A stretch of DNA of 64,000 nucleotides from Pedobacter sp. MC2016-24 (GTDB lineage Bacteria; Bacteroidota; Bacteroidia; Sphingobacteriales; Sphingobacteriaceae). The position numbers were made by a program, and so were the translations under genes. The stretch spans positions 930,001 through 994,000 of the forward strand of contig NZ_JADFBX010000001.1 in assembly GCF_015223055.1 (NCBI RefSeq), given 5' to 3'. The notes beneath the pieces were generated by a model that made no database searches, had not been told where the DNA came from, and saw only the letters and a program-made list of their open reading frames with translations. This document shows, one piece after another, positions 17,428 to 26,200 of the stretch; the stretch's first letter is position 1; every line of letters begins with the position of its first letter.

Positions 17428-18840
17428 TTACAATACATCCAGAATCAAGACCCTGTCATTCCCGTTTTTTTCATCACCTGGCGGATCGAAAGTCCGCATA
17501 CCATGATTTTCAATCCTGCCGATCCTTAGGATTTTTCCATCACGGGGATTAAACCAGGATGCGTTCAACCAATCCCCCTTTAAAACACCCAATTTCACGG
17601 GAATCTCCCGACCTGTATAGGTATAGATGAAAATGTATTGATCAGTCCTTGTTGCCATTAACCGATTGTACTTTTCCCCATCCCCGGCTTGAGCAATAAC
17701 CGATTGATCAGGTATCCTGTCGAAATAAGTTATTGTACCTCTTGACAGCATCAGATTTTTCAAATGCAACATTTGCGCGGCGCCAGGATCATTTAATGCT
17801 TCCTGCCAGCTCGATATTGCTCCATAGGCTGCATCGTTATCTTTCGGATTGTACATTTGAATCACTGAATTGTTACCATAGGTAAAACCAAATGCACCGG
17901 CAAAGACAGACCAGTAACCGTATCTCCGCAGGTCTGCATCCTGCCATCGTGTTTCATTTGGATCATGTAAGCCTTGCGGAATACCTTCGTAAGACGGCTC
18001 TCCGTCAACCGAGGGCTTAACTGGTTTCAGGCCATAGTCTTTTTCAATGTACTTCCAGTTATCCTCGCCAAAATGCCATTGTTCTTTTGCAGTCGTATCT
18101 TGATCATAACGGCGATGTCCAGATTGAACCATATTGAAGTCGAGCCAGGAAGCATTGTGAAACCATTCCGACGAACCGGTCCTACCCCTTGGATGGAAAG
18201 TAATCAGGTGATTCGGATCATTCTCCTTCAAGGTACGGCCTATAATTTCCCAAATATTCATCACCTCGGTACCTTTTACATCACCACCGTTTAACCAAAT
18301 GACATTACGCTTATTTTGATATCTTTTCGCCAGGAAGGAAGCATACACTTTCGCCTGCTCAGCATTCACCTTCCTGCTTTTCACATTGTTGCCCCACACT
18401 GGAACCATTGCGATATAAATCCCCTTTTTTCCAGCCTGATCAATGACATAATCAACATGATCCCAAAAATCGTATTGCACTGAATCGGCAAATGAATTTC
18501 CCGGTGTAACCGCAGGCTGAGCAACATTACCATTCACCAGTGCCGAATCCCCATAAGCATTGACTGAGGATAAGGTATGTAACACCATAGCCTGCACCAC
18601 ATTAAAACCTTTCTGCTTTCGGTCTTCCAGATACCGTAAGGCTTGTGTTCTGGTCAATTTATTAAACAACAACCAGCCTGTATCAGCCAACCAGAAGAAA
18701 GGTTTATCTCCCTCCTGCAAGTAATGTCCATTGGAAGAGACTTTTAAGCGTTTATTTACCTTTATTTTCTTGTTTACCGCACAGCCAAAAATCCCAAATG
18801 AGATCAGGGCGAATAAGACAATTCTTTGATACTTGGTCAT
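17428..18840 (-). CDS. GH140 endo-apiosidase-like enzyme (DUF4038), lipoprotein
   Basis: 470 residues. The N terminus has a hydrophobic stretch ending FGIFGC (Cys20), a lipobox, so the protein is envelope-anchored. The apiosidase-like TIM barrel starts at GDKPFFWLADTGW. Asp187 (WLNGGD) and Glu281 (VDGEPSYEG) fall where the catalytic Asp and Glu of the B. thetaiotaomicron GH140 enzyme lie. Known GH140 members cut apiosidic linkages that attach side chains to rhamnogalacturonan II. Length equals the founding member (~460). It leads an operon with GH105 and a dehydrogenase. A TAGATTTG box lies 35 bases upstream. Confidence 0.85.
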   Translation of the reverse strand: MTKYQRIVLFALISFGIFGCAVNKKIKVNKRLKVSSNGHYLQEGDKPFFWLADTGWLLFNKLTRTQALRYLEDRKQKGFNVVQAMVLHTLSSVNAYGDSALVNGNVAQPAVTPGNSFADSVQYDFWDHVDYVIDQAGKKGIYIAMVPVWGNNVKSRKVNAEQAKVYASFLAKRYQNKRNVIWLNGGDVKGTEVMNIWEIIGRTLKENDPNHLITFHPRGRTGSSEWFHNASWLDFNMVQSGHRRYDQDTTAKEQWHFGEDNWKYIEKDYGLKPVKPSVDGEPSYEGIPQGLHDPNETRWQDADLRRYGYWSVFAGAFGFTYGNNSVIQMYNPKDNDAAYGAISSWQEALNDPGAAQMLHLKNLMLSRGTITYFDRIPDQSVIAQAGDGEKYNRLMATRTDQYIFIYTYTGREIPVKLGVLKGDWLNASWFNPRDGKILRIGRIENHGMRTFDPPGDEKNGNDRVLILDVL

Positions 18841-18874
18841 GCTATTTGAGTGTGACCAGGAAAAATGGCCAAAA

Positions 18875-18882
18875 CAAATCTA
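18875..18882 (-). promoter_or_regulatory. Candidate -7 box for the GH140 operon
   Basis: TAGATTTG on the minus strand fits TAnnTTTG and lies ~35 bases before the GH140 ATG. No good -33 TTTG at the expected distance was found. Confidence 0.35.
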
Positions 18883-18966
18883 AAAACTTTAAGCAATAAG
18901 CGATGCATATTTAAATCCCAAACTTCCCAATTCATCCGGTGTTTTTGCCTTTCCAACTACAATACA

Positions 18967-18997
18967 TTTCACAAGTCCAAAATTCGGTATACATTTG
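18967..18997 (+). promoter_or_regulatory. Promoter of the mini-M16 gene
   Basis: TACATTTG (18990-18997) is an exact TAnnTTTG -7 box; TTTC (18967-18970), one base off the -33 TTTG, lies 19 bases before it. The start codon is 52 bases downstream of the -7 box. Confidence 0.55.
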
Positions 18998-19048
18998 CAC
19001 CCTCATAAGTTTAACAAAAACCAGGAACATTAAAAGAAAAATTAAAAC

Positions 19049-19672
19049 ATGAAATTTTTAAAAAACCTTTTTGTTATCGCTCTCTTATTAGTATCTGCCC
19101 AAATTACAAAAGCGCAGTCTGCGGCAATGAAAGATCCGGTTAGTTTTAAACTTAAAAATGGATTAACAGTCGTATTAGCAGAAAACACCGGTACTCAAAA
19201 AGTATATGCTACTTTAAACAGTGAAGCTGAGCAAATCAGCAATGCTAAAGCTGGTGCACAAGAAGTACTGAATACCATGCTCAACAGCACTTCGGGAGTA
19301 AGCGGGTTAAGTTTTGATGATAAAGGTATTCACATCGCAGCCAACAGCACTGATTTCAACAACATTTTAACTGCCCTGTCTGATCAGATCCAGACACCGG
19401 CTTTGACACAAAATGCATTTGAAGCTGCTTTGAATACAGTAAATACCAGTTTGCAGAAAAAAGACCGTTACTATGCACCGAATGTAACGGCCGCAGCTTT
19501 ACAGGCACTTACATTAAATGACATCAAAGCGTTTTACAGTGTAGCAGTACATCCTGCTGCAGCTTATCTGACCATAGCTGGTAACATCAAAGAAGCAGAT
19601 ATGAAAACCCTGGTTAAAAAATCACTTGACAACTGGAATGGCGTAAGTCCCGATTTAACGCCAAGCAAATAA
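19049..19672 (+). CDS. Small M16-like peptidase homologue without zinc site
   Basis: 207 residues with a signal peptide ending ITKAQSA. The remainder resembles a single N-terminal domain of M16 (pitrilysin/insulinase) peptidases: FKLKNGLTVVLAEN is the usual first strand, and LQALTLNDIKAFY..AAYLTIAGNI is the typical end of the domain. The HxxEH zinc motif, expected after the first helix, is replaced by sequence with no histidine pair (NAKAGAQEVLNTM). Normal M16 proteins are 400-950 residues. It is therefore probably a non-catalytic periplasmic protein, perhaps a chaperone or partner. It has its own promoter and terminator, and the open frame is intact, so it is not an obvious pseudogene. Confidence 0.7.
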   Translation: MKFLKNLFVIALLLVSAQITKAQSAAMKDPVSFKLKNGLTVVLAENTGTQKVYATLNSEAEQISNAKAGAQEVLNTMLNSTSGVSGLSFDDKGIHIAANSTDFNNILTALSDQIQTPALTQNAFEAALNTVNTSLQKKDRYYAPNVTAAALQALTLNDIKAFYSVAVHPAAAYLTIAGNIKEADMKTLVKKSLDNWNGVSPDLTPSK

Positions 19673-19703
19673 TTAAAAATTAAGGGAATAGTGGGGGAAG
19701 AAT

Positions 19704-19735
19704 AAGGAGGCGCCATGAACTGGCCCTCCTTTTTT
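19704..19735. terminator. Rho-independent terminator between convergent genes
   Basis: Stem AAGGAGG / CCTCCTT with a 17-base loop followed by TTTTTT on the plus strand. It terminates the mini-M16 gene. The complementary A residues before the stem on the plus strand are few, so it is weaker for the converging MFS gene. Confidence 0.75.
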
Positions 19736-19747
19736 ATTTCAAAGACA

Positions 19748-21004
19748 TCAAGTTTGAATCAGCTGTTTGAAGCTGACAGTTTTGTTGTTGACCATTGGCC
19801 TGGCATAATATGCCAGAAACAGGATGTAGCCCAGCGTAAAGTATAAAAACACCAATGCAAACCGCAAGCCTATCCAATCTCCTAAAGAACCGATAATCAG
19901 CGGAACCAGTGCACCACCAAAAATACCAGAACAGAGGATACCGGAAAAAGAACCATGATGTTCTTCAACAGAATTTAAAGCCAGTGAAAAGATAATCGAA
20001 AACATCACCGAGATGAAAAAACCTGCTACCGGAAAAGCATATAAGGCGACTTGCCCATTGCCAAATAAGGCGAAGGTAAGCACGATCATGGCGATAACCG
20101 TAGCAATCTTCAGGATCAGCTTAGAATCCCAGAGCTTTAAAAGTACCAGGCCAAGCAGGCAACCTACGGACATCAGTCCCCAAAACCAACCCACTACCTG
20201 TGCACCTGCTTTGTTTGGGTCAATGCCGTGGTAGCTTCTCAAAAACTCCGACATCCAATTGGCCAGGGCCTGTTCTGTACCCACATAGGCGACAATCCCC
20301 AGAAAAAACAAGACCACATCCCTGTTTTTAAGCAACCTACCATATACTGAGGCAGCACCTGATTTTTCATCCTCCTTCAAAGCCACCACAGGCATTTTAA
20401 TAAACAACAGCATTAAAATGGTCAGCAAAAAAATCAAACTAAACAGCCAGTACAGGGCAGTCCAGCTTAAGCCATTTTTCACCAGACCACCCAAAAATCC
20501 AATCCATCCCTGCTGATCAGCGGCATCGCCAGAAAGCGCCTGCATCAAATACGAAAATACAAAGGGACTGAGAAAAGAGGCAAGTCCGAATACCAATTGC
20601 CCAAGTACTGAAAAGAATGCAAAATGCTCTTCACCACCCGCGGTTCGCATTAAGGGATTAATGATCACCTGCAACATGGCCATTCCAATACCAATGACAA
20701 ATAAAGAACCCAGTGCGATACCATAGTCTGGATACAGGCCGAAAGCTATGGCCCCAATAAAATTTAAGCTGAAGGCAATGAGCATGGACTTTTTCTCACC
20801 AATGCGCTCAATCATCATCCCTGCGGGGATGGACATGATCCCATAAGCCAGGAAAAACGAAAAGGGTAAAAATGCAGCCATCGTTAAACTCAACCGATAG
20901 GTTTGAATGATAATTGGCATCAAAGGGCCAAGAATATTTGTAACAAACGAAATGATGAACCAGATGAGCAGAATGACTGCTACTAAAAAATTGTTACGTT
21001 GCAT
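19748..21004 (-). CDS. MFS sugar permease, fucose/glucose-galactose permease type
   Basis: 418 residues with 12 predicted transmembrane segments. It resembles FucP/NagP-type sugar:proton symporters: GLYPDYGIALGSLFVIGIGMAMLQVIINPLMR in segments 3-4 (residues ~90-120), and a second half with GGALVPLIIGSLGDWIGLR. It is 9 bp downstream of the ROK kinase, so the pair should import and phosphorylate the same monosaccharide. Given the adjoining heparan-sulfate enzymes, N-acetylglucosamine or glucosamine is the most likely cargo. That assignment is contextual. Confidence 0.82.
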   Translation of the reverse strand: MQRNNFLVAVILLIWFIISFVTNILGPLMPIIIQTYRLSLTMAAFLPFSFFLAYGIMSIPAGMMIERIGEKKSMLIAFSLNFIGAIAFGLYPDYGIALGSLFVIGIGMAMLQVIINPLMRTAGGEEHFAFFSVLGQLVFGLASFLSPFVFSYLMQALSGDAADQQGWIGFLGGLVKNGLSWTALYWLFSLIFLLTILMLLFIKMPVVALKEDEKSGAASVYGRLLKNRDVVLFFLGIVAYVGTEQALANWMSEFLRSYHGIDPNKAGAQVVGWFWGLMSVGCLLGLVLLKLWDSKLILKIATVIAMIVLTFALFGNGQVALYAFPVAGFFISVMFSIIFSLALNSVEEHHGSFSGILCSGIFGGALVPLIIGSLGDWIGLRFALVFLYFTLGYILFLAYYARPMVNNKTVSFKQLIQT

Positions 21005-21013
21005 ATATTGGTT

Positions 21014-21943
21014 TTATTTGGTTGAAAACATAGAAAACACGCGCCCGCCACAACCCAACAAACCGGCCTGGTTACCCAAAAGGGCCCCGGTAATGGTGGT
21101 ATACTTGCTTGCAGCAGGCATGGCAAGCCCCTGGACACGTGTACGTACTTCCTGAACATAAAATGCGCCTGACTCCGTAATCCCCCCGCCCAGCACCACT
21201 TTTTGCGGACTAAACACATTGACCAAACTGGCCACTCCGGTAGCCAGATGATCAAAATGCCTGCTCATGGCTGCAACAGCTTCTCTTTCTCCGGCATGGT
21301 AGGCCGAAACAACCGTGCGACCGTTAATGCCATCTGGATTTATCCCTTTAACAATAGCATAATCGTTGATTAAAGCAGTTACTGAAGCGTAGGCTTCAAA
21401 GCATCCGGAAGCACCACAGGAACAAGCAAGACCACCTTGTTGTATGATGATGTGCCCCAGCTCCGTTCCATGGTTGCGATAGCCTCCATAAAGTGCGCCG
21501 TTGATGACCAGACTGCCGCCAATGCCGGTTCCAATGGTCATAAATACCACATCAGTGCAATGTTTTGCCGCACCGTAACTGAACTCTCCCCAGCCCATCA
21601 TATTGGCATCATTGTCTATCACCACATTTAAACTGGTCGATGCAGCTATGATTTTCCCAAGCTCCAGGTTTTCAAAACCAGGCAGGTTATCAGCCCCGCC
21701 AATGACGGTGTTGTTTTCTATAATTCCAGGAAAACCAATACCAACGCCAATGACCTGTCCCTGTGCCTGCTCGGCACATTTTCGAATCGCAGCATTGATC
21801 AAAGCGATGACCTCGCCTTCAGTAGTTACATTAAGGAGTGGAAATAAAAATGAATAGGAAATTCCTCCGTCCTGGTTTATCAGTCCGCATTTGAGTGAAG
21901 TTCCGCCAACATCAATTCCTATGGCATAAGATGATTGTTTCAA
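21014..21943 (-). CDS. ROK-family sugar kinase
   Basis: 309 residues, cytosolic. The ATP-binding GIDVGGTSLKCGLI lies at the N terminus, the catalytic aspartate is in IDNDANMMGWGE, and the ROK zinc motif is present (ELGH, then CSCGASGCFEAYAS). There is no helix-turn-helix, so it is a kinase and not an NagC-type repressor. Substrate is probably glucosamine, GlcNAc or glucose. The heparin locus of B. thetaiotaomicron also carries a ROK kinase, which supports glucosamine-type substrates. It lies between the hybrid regulator and the MFS gene on the same strand, 93 bp from the regulator stop. Confidence 0.87.
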   Translation of the reverse strand: MKQSSYAIGIDVGGTSLKCGLINQDGGISYSFLFPLLNVTTEGEVIALINAAIRKCAEQAQGQVIGVGIGFPGIIENNTVIGGADNLPGFENLELGKIIAASTSLNVVIDNDANMMGWGEFSYGAAKHCTDVVFMTIGTGIGGSLVINGALYGGYRNHGTELGHIIIQQGGLACSCGASGCFEAYASVTALINDYAIVKGINPDGINGRTVVSAYHAGEREAVAAMSRHFDHLATGVASLVNVFSPQKVVLGGGITESGAFYVQEVRTRVQGLAMPAASKYTTITGALLGNQAGLLGCGGRVFSMFSTK

Positions 21944-22036
21944 AGTAGCTTAATTTTGTCTACCGAAATTAACTCAAATGCATCAGGCAGGATTTCAAAT
22001 TTGTCTTTTATGATTTCGATTTTATGCTAAAACAAA

Positions 22037-25000
22037 TCAATTGCTTTCTGCATCCTTCCTGGCCAGATATTCTGTAGGCATACAATCGTAATATTGCTTA
22101 AAGGCTGTAGAAAAATAAGACGGAGAATTGAAACCCGACATATAGGCCACCTGCGCAATCGTATATTGACGCGACTCCATCAGTTCTACAGCCTTTTTGA
22201 AACGAATTCTTTTGATAAAATCTGTGGCAGACTCTCCTGTAATTGCCTTTAACTTCAAATACAGATTGGAACGGCTCATGCCGATCTCACGGCTAAACTT
22301 ATCTACCGAAAAATCAGATGCTGTGATGTGTTTTTCGATGATGAGGATTGCCTGTCGCAAAAAGTCCTCATCCAGGGTATTGAAAGCAATGTTTTCAGGA
22401 ATAATTTCAGTACTGCTTGAATAATATTCTTTCAGTCGCTTGCGCGATCTGCTGATGTTCTGGAGCTTGGCTTCCAGTAAAGCAATAGAAAAAGGCTTAG
22501 TGACATAATCGTCGGCCCCTACCTCTAAACCTTTGATCTGATGGTTGGTTTCATTCCTGGCTGTCAGCAGAATAACAGGAATGTGGCAGGTTCTGATGTT
22601 CTGTTTTATTTTTTTGCAAAGATGTATGCCATCCAGCTCAGGCATCATCACATCACTGACAATCAGATCTGCCTCCAGTGTTTCCAGTAATTGCAGTGCC
22701 TCTTTACCATCAAAAGCGACATGAACTTCGTAAATGTGTTCAAAATAATTCTTCAGGTACGCCACAATCTCCTGGTTGTCATCGATGATCAACAGCTTTT
22801 CTTTCGCTGATTCTGTAGCTGACTCCGGTGATTCAAGGTCTTTTTCATCCATCCCATGTACTTCATTTTGAATGGCAATTTCATATCCGCCATCGGCGAT
22901 GTGTTCATCTGCTTCATACTGTTCATCCTCAACAGGAATGCGCACCGTAAAACGCGCACCTTTACCAGGATCGCTTTTCACCGTAATTTCGCCGTGATGC
23001 AACTCAACCAGTCTTTTGGTAAAAGCAAGTCCGACACCAGAACCAAGGTTCATCCCCTCGCCGCTCACCTGGTAAAAACGATCAAAAATCAAGTCCTGAT
23101 GGGCCGGATCAATCCCAATCCCGGAATCGGCAACAGTAATCCATACATCACCGTCTTTTTTTGAGAGCAGCACTTCAATCGTGCCTCCGGCAGGTGTATA
23201 TTTAAAAGCATTGGAAAGCAGGTTGAAAAGAATCTTCTCTATGGAATCGGAATCAAAATAAAAAGGCAGCCGGGCCTCGGTCGACTTAAAACTATATTTA
23301 ATCTGGTGCTTTTCAGACAGGCTGTTGAATGAACCATAAATCTCATGTAAAAAGCTAACCATGTCTGTCCGCTGAACTTTCAGCTTCTTGGTTCCCAGCT
23401 CCGTTTTTTTAAATTCAAACAACTGATCCACCAGATGATACAGGCGTTTCGCATTCAATAGCATCAGCTCATAGTGCTTTCTCAATGCTTTTTCGCTCAG
23501 TTGTTTGCTCATCACCTCTTCCAGGGGTGCTAGAATCAAGGTTAAAGGCGTACGGAACTCATGTGAAATATTGGTAAAGAACTCCATTTTCATCCGGTTC
23601 AGGTAATCTACTTTTTCCCTTTCCATACGTTCCAGTTTTAGCTGCTGCGTAGCCCGGATCCGCTCGGATACCACGCGGTACACCGCATAGGCACCTGCAA
23701 TAAAAATCAGGCTTAGAATCAAACGAAACCAGGTGCTGGCCCACCAGGGTGGCAGAATCACGATGCCCAGGCTCTTCACAGCACTTTGTTCGCCCAGGGG
23801 GCCAACTGCTTTGACATGAAATACGTATTTTCCTGCCTGTAAATTGGTATAATTTGCCTTAGGCAAATTATCTGTCAGCTGCCACTCGTTGTCAAAGCCA
23901 TCCAGTTTATACAAATACCTGGTTTTATTCGGGGCTATGTAATTGAAGGCGTTGAAAAAGATACTAAACTGTTTAAACTCATGCTTAAACCTAAGCTCGC
24001 TCACCTGATCAATGTGCTGATCCAATACGCCATAATTATCCCCGGCAACTACGGGTTTATTGAAAATCTCTAAACCCGTAAAAGTAACCTTGAGCTTAAA
24101 TGGTTCTTGCTTTAGTGCCTTTGGATAAAAATAAGAAATGCCGTTAATGCCGCCAAAAAGCATCATTCCATCGCTGGCTTTACAAAATGCGTACAGGTTA
24201 AACTGATTGTTCTGCAAACCATCTTTGTTGTCAAACACCTGTGTAGTTCTGGTGTCCGGATTAAATTTAACCAGGCCTTTATTTGTAGAAATCCATAAAT
24301 ACCCCTCATCATCCGGCTGAATTCCATAAATGGTTCCTTTTAAAAAATCTTTACGCGTAGTATAATTCACAAAAGTACGACTGGGTTCATCATATAAATT
24401 CAACCCGTCACGCGTACCAATCCAGATTCTTTTCTTCTGATCCTCTGCAATACAACTTACAATGTCATTACTCAACAGCGCTCCGGGAAAGGGATCAAAA
24501 ATCAGGTTATCCGGATAAAGAATATTTACCCCGTTTGTCGTGCCAATCCAGATCCGGTGTTTAACATCTTCCAGTAAATAGGTCACCTCATCCGACGAAA
24601 AACGTTTACCCGATTTATCGATGTAAAAATGAGAAAAAGTACCCTCATCAGCATGAAAAAGATCCAATCCTGTCCGCGTTCCTACCCAAATCCGATTGGC
24701 ATGATCCTTTAACAGCGCATATACCATATCGCCCGCAATGCTCTTGGAATCGCTGGCTGCATGGCGGTAAATCTTACTGGTACCGCTTGAAGGATCAAAA
24801 TAATTTAATCCGGCATTGTGTGTACCCACCAACAATTTTCCACGTTGATCAAAAGCAATGGATTTAATGTTATTGGAACTGAGCGCTCCCTGTCCTGATT
24901 CTTTATAGGTATAGTAACGAATCGTATTGGCTTTGCGGTCCCAGAAATTCAGTCCTTTATCATTTGTACCAATCCAGAAATCACCCTTAAGGTCCTGTTT

Positions 25001-26098
25001 AATCACATTGATCACCTGGTCGTTTAAAGAGAGCGCTCCAGCATTCTGATTCAGCAGGTTAAACTTAATGTCGCTATGATGGTAATAATTGATTCCTCCG
25101 TAAAATGTCCCCATCCACATGCCATTTTGCTGATCGCGGTAAACACAACGCACAGAATTTTGATTGATGGTATAGGGAATTGAAGACTGATGGTAGTAAT
25201 TCTCAAAAGTTTCCGTTTCAACATCCAGAATCGAAAGCCCCCTGAAAGTACCCAGCCAGAGATTGCCCAATGCATCTTTTTCTATACCACGCACATCATT
25301 ATCTGCAATATTGTTTTGTCCCAGTAGCGTATGCCTGTAATTTCGTACGGCGCCATTGCTCAGGTTGTATTGAATCAGACCCGTTCCTTCAGTTCCAAGC
25401 CAAAGGATATTTTTGTCGATCAAGATCTCATTTACCCGGGGCTTGCTGATCCCCAGATTGAGCTGGCTTAATTTATTGCTACCTGCCTCCATTTTAAACA
25501 GGCCCACATCCGTACCCAGGAACAAGGTGTTTTTTAAAAATGCCAGTCGGGCAATTACCCGGATGCCATACGCTGATGCATCAAAATTTACTGTTTTAAA
25601 TTCGGATGTCCCGGGATCCAGGTAAAAAACCTCTCCCGTACTTGCACTTGCCCAGATTACCTTTTTAGCATCCTGAACAATAGACGAAATATACCACTCG
25701 CCTGATTTACGCGGTAGCGTATAATTCCGAAAATTGTTACCTGCATAATCGTACTGACTAACACCTTCATTACCACCAACCCAGAGCAGGCCTTTGTGAT
25801 CCAGGTAAATGCTGCGGATATAATTGGATTGCAAGCTGGACTTATCTTCTTTAACTGGACGATACACAGCAAAACTTTCGCCGTCAAAACGGTTTAAACC
25901 ATCCTGGGTAGCCATCCACATAAAGCCTAAAGTATCCTGTACGATGGAAAAAACAGTGCTTTGCGACAGGCCCTTATCTACAGAAATGCTCCTGAAATAA
26001 CGTTTTACAACTTTACCATCTGCATTCTGCGCATAGCTGCTCCATCCGGATAAGCCCGAAAGCAACAGCAAAAAAATGATCCTTAACACATTCTTCAT
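22037..26098 (-). CDS. Hybrid two-component system regulator of the heparan-sulfate locus
   Basis: 1353 residues. The order is: signal peptide; two seven-bladed propellers of Reg_prop repeats (to ~690, recurring LWxGT and IWIGT motifs); Y_Y_Y domain (~700-785); one transmembrane segment near 798; HisKA with phospho-acceptor His in NISHEFRTPLTLI (~846); HATPase with NLLSNAFKYTP, DSGIGI and GSGVGLAFTKR; receiver domain with Asp in VSDVMMPELDG (~1148); and an AraC-type DNA-binding domain (~1246-1349). Proteins of this class bind an oligosaccharide in the periplasm and activate the cognate SusC/D operon. Here the ligand should be a heparan-sulfate disaccharide or oligosaccharide. It lies 102 bp after the 2-O-sulfatase and may have its own promoter. 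Confidence 0.93.
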   Translation of the reverse strand: MKNVLRIIFLLLLSGLSGWSSYAQNADGKVVKRYFRSISVDKGLSQSTVFSIVQDTLGFMWMATQDGLNRFDGESFAVYRPVKEDKSSLQSNYIRSIYLDHKGLLWVGGNEGVSQYDYAGNNFRNYTLPRKSGEWYISSIVQDAKKVIWASASTGEVFYLDPGTSEFKTVNFDASAYGIRVIARLAFLKNTLFLGTDVGLFKMEAGSNKLSQLNLGISKPRVNEILIDKNILWLGTEGTGLIQYNLSNGAVRNYRHTLLGQNNIADNDVRGIEKDALGNLWLGTFRGLSILDVETETFENYYHQSSIPYTINQNSVRCVYRDQQNGMWMGTFYGGINYYHHSDIKFNLLNQNAGALSLNDQVINVIKQDLKGDFWIGTNDKGLNFWDRKANTIRYYTYKESGQGALSSNNIKSIAFDQRGKLLVGTHNAGLNYFDPSSGTSKIYRHAASDSKSIAGDMVYALLKDHANRIWVGTRTGLDLFHADEGTFSHFYIDKSGKRFSSDEVTYLLEDVKHRIWIGTTNGVNILYPDNLIFDPFPGALLSNDIVSCIAEDQKKRIWIGTRDGLNLYDEPSRTFVNYTTRKDFLKGTIYGIQPDDEGYLWISTNKGLVKFNPDTRTTQVFDNKDGLQNNQFNLYAFCKASDGMMLFGGINGISYFYPKALKQEPFKLKVTFTGLEIFNKPVVAGDNYGVLDQHIDQVSELRFKHEFKQFSIFFNAFNYIAPNKTRYLYKLDGFDNEWQLTDNLPKANYTNLQAGKYVFHVKAVGPLGEQSAVKSLGIVILPPWWASTWFRLILSLIFIAGAYAVYRVVSERIRATQQLKLERMEREKVDYLNRMKMEFFTNISHEFRTPLTLILAPLEEVMSKQLSEKALRKHYELMLLNAKRLYHLVDQLFEFKKTELGTKKLKVQRTDMVSFLHEIYGSFNSLSEKHQIKYSFKSTEARLPFYFDSDSIEKILFNLLSNAFKYTPAGGTIEVLLSKKDGDVWITVADSGIGIDPAHQDLIFDRFYQVSGEGMNLGSGVGLAFTKRLVELHHGEITVKSDPGKGARFTVRIPVEDEQYEADEHIADGGYEIAIQNEVHGMDEKDLESPESATESAKEKLLIIDDNQEIVAYLKNYFEHIYEVHVAFDGKEALQLLETLEADLIVSDVMMPELDGIHLCKKIKQNIRTCHIPVILLTARNETNHQIKGLEVGADDYVTKPFSIALLEAKLQNISRSRKRLKEYYSSSTEIIPENIAFNTLDEDFLRQAILIIEKHITASDFSVDKFSREIGMSRSNLYLKLKAITGESATDFIKRIRFKKAVELMESRQYTIAQVAYMSGFNSPSYFSTAFKQYYDCMPTEYLARKDAESN

Positions 26099-26142
26099 GA
26101 CAATACCCCCTGCTAAATGTTATTTAAGCGTAAACCCCTGAT

Positions 26143-26150
26143 CAAATTTA
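26143..26150 (-). promoter_or_regulatory. Candidate -7 box for the hybrid regulator
   Basis: TAAATTTG on the minus strand fits TAnnTTTG, 45 bases before the regulator ATG, inside the 102-bp gap after the 2-O-sulfatase gene. It suggests basal expression independent of the SusC operon. No -33 box at the right distance was seen. Confidence 0.35.
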
Positions 26151-26200
26151 ACCACATCCGGCAAACTATTCACTACTTCCTGCTGATTAATTGTTCGTAA

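Noticed and set aside
21014..21943. ROK protein as a transcriptional repressor
   Set aside because: There is no N-terminal DNA-binding domain; the protein begins directly with the ATP-binding motif.
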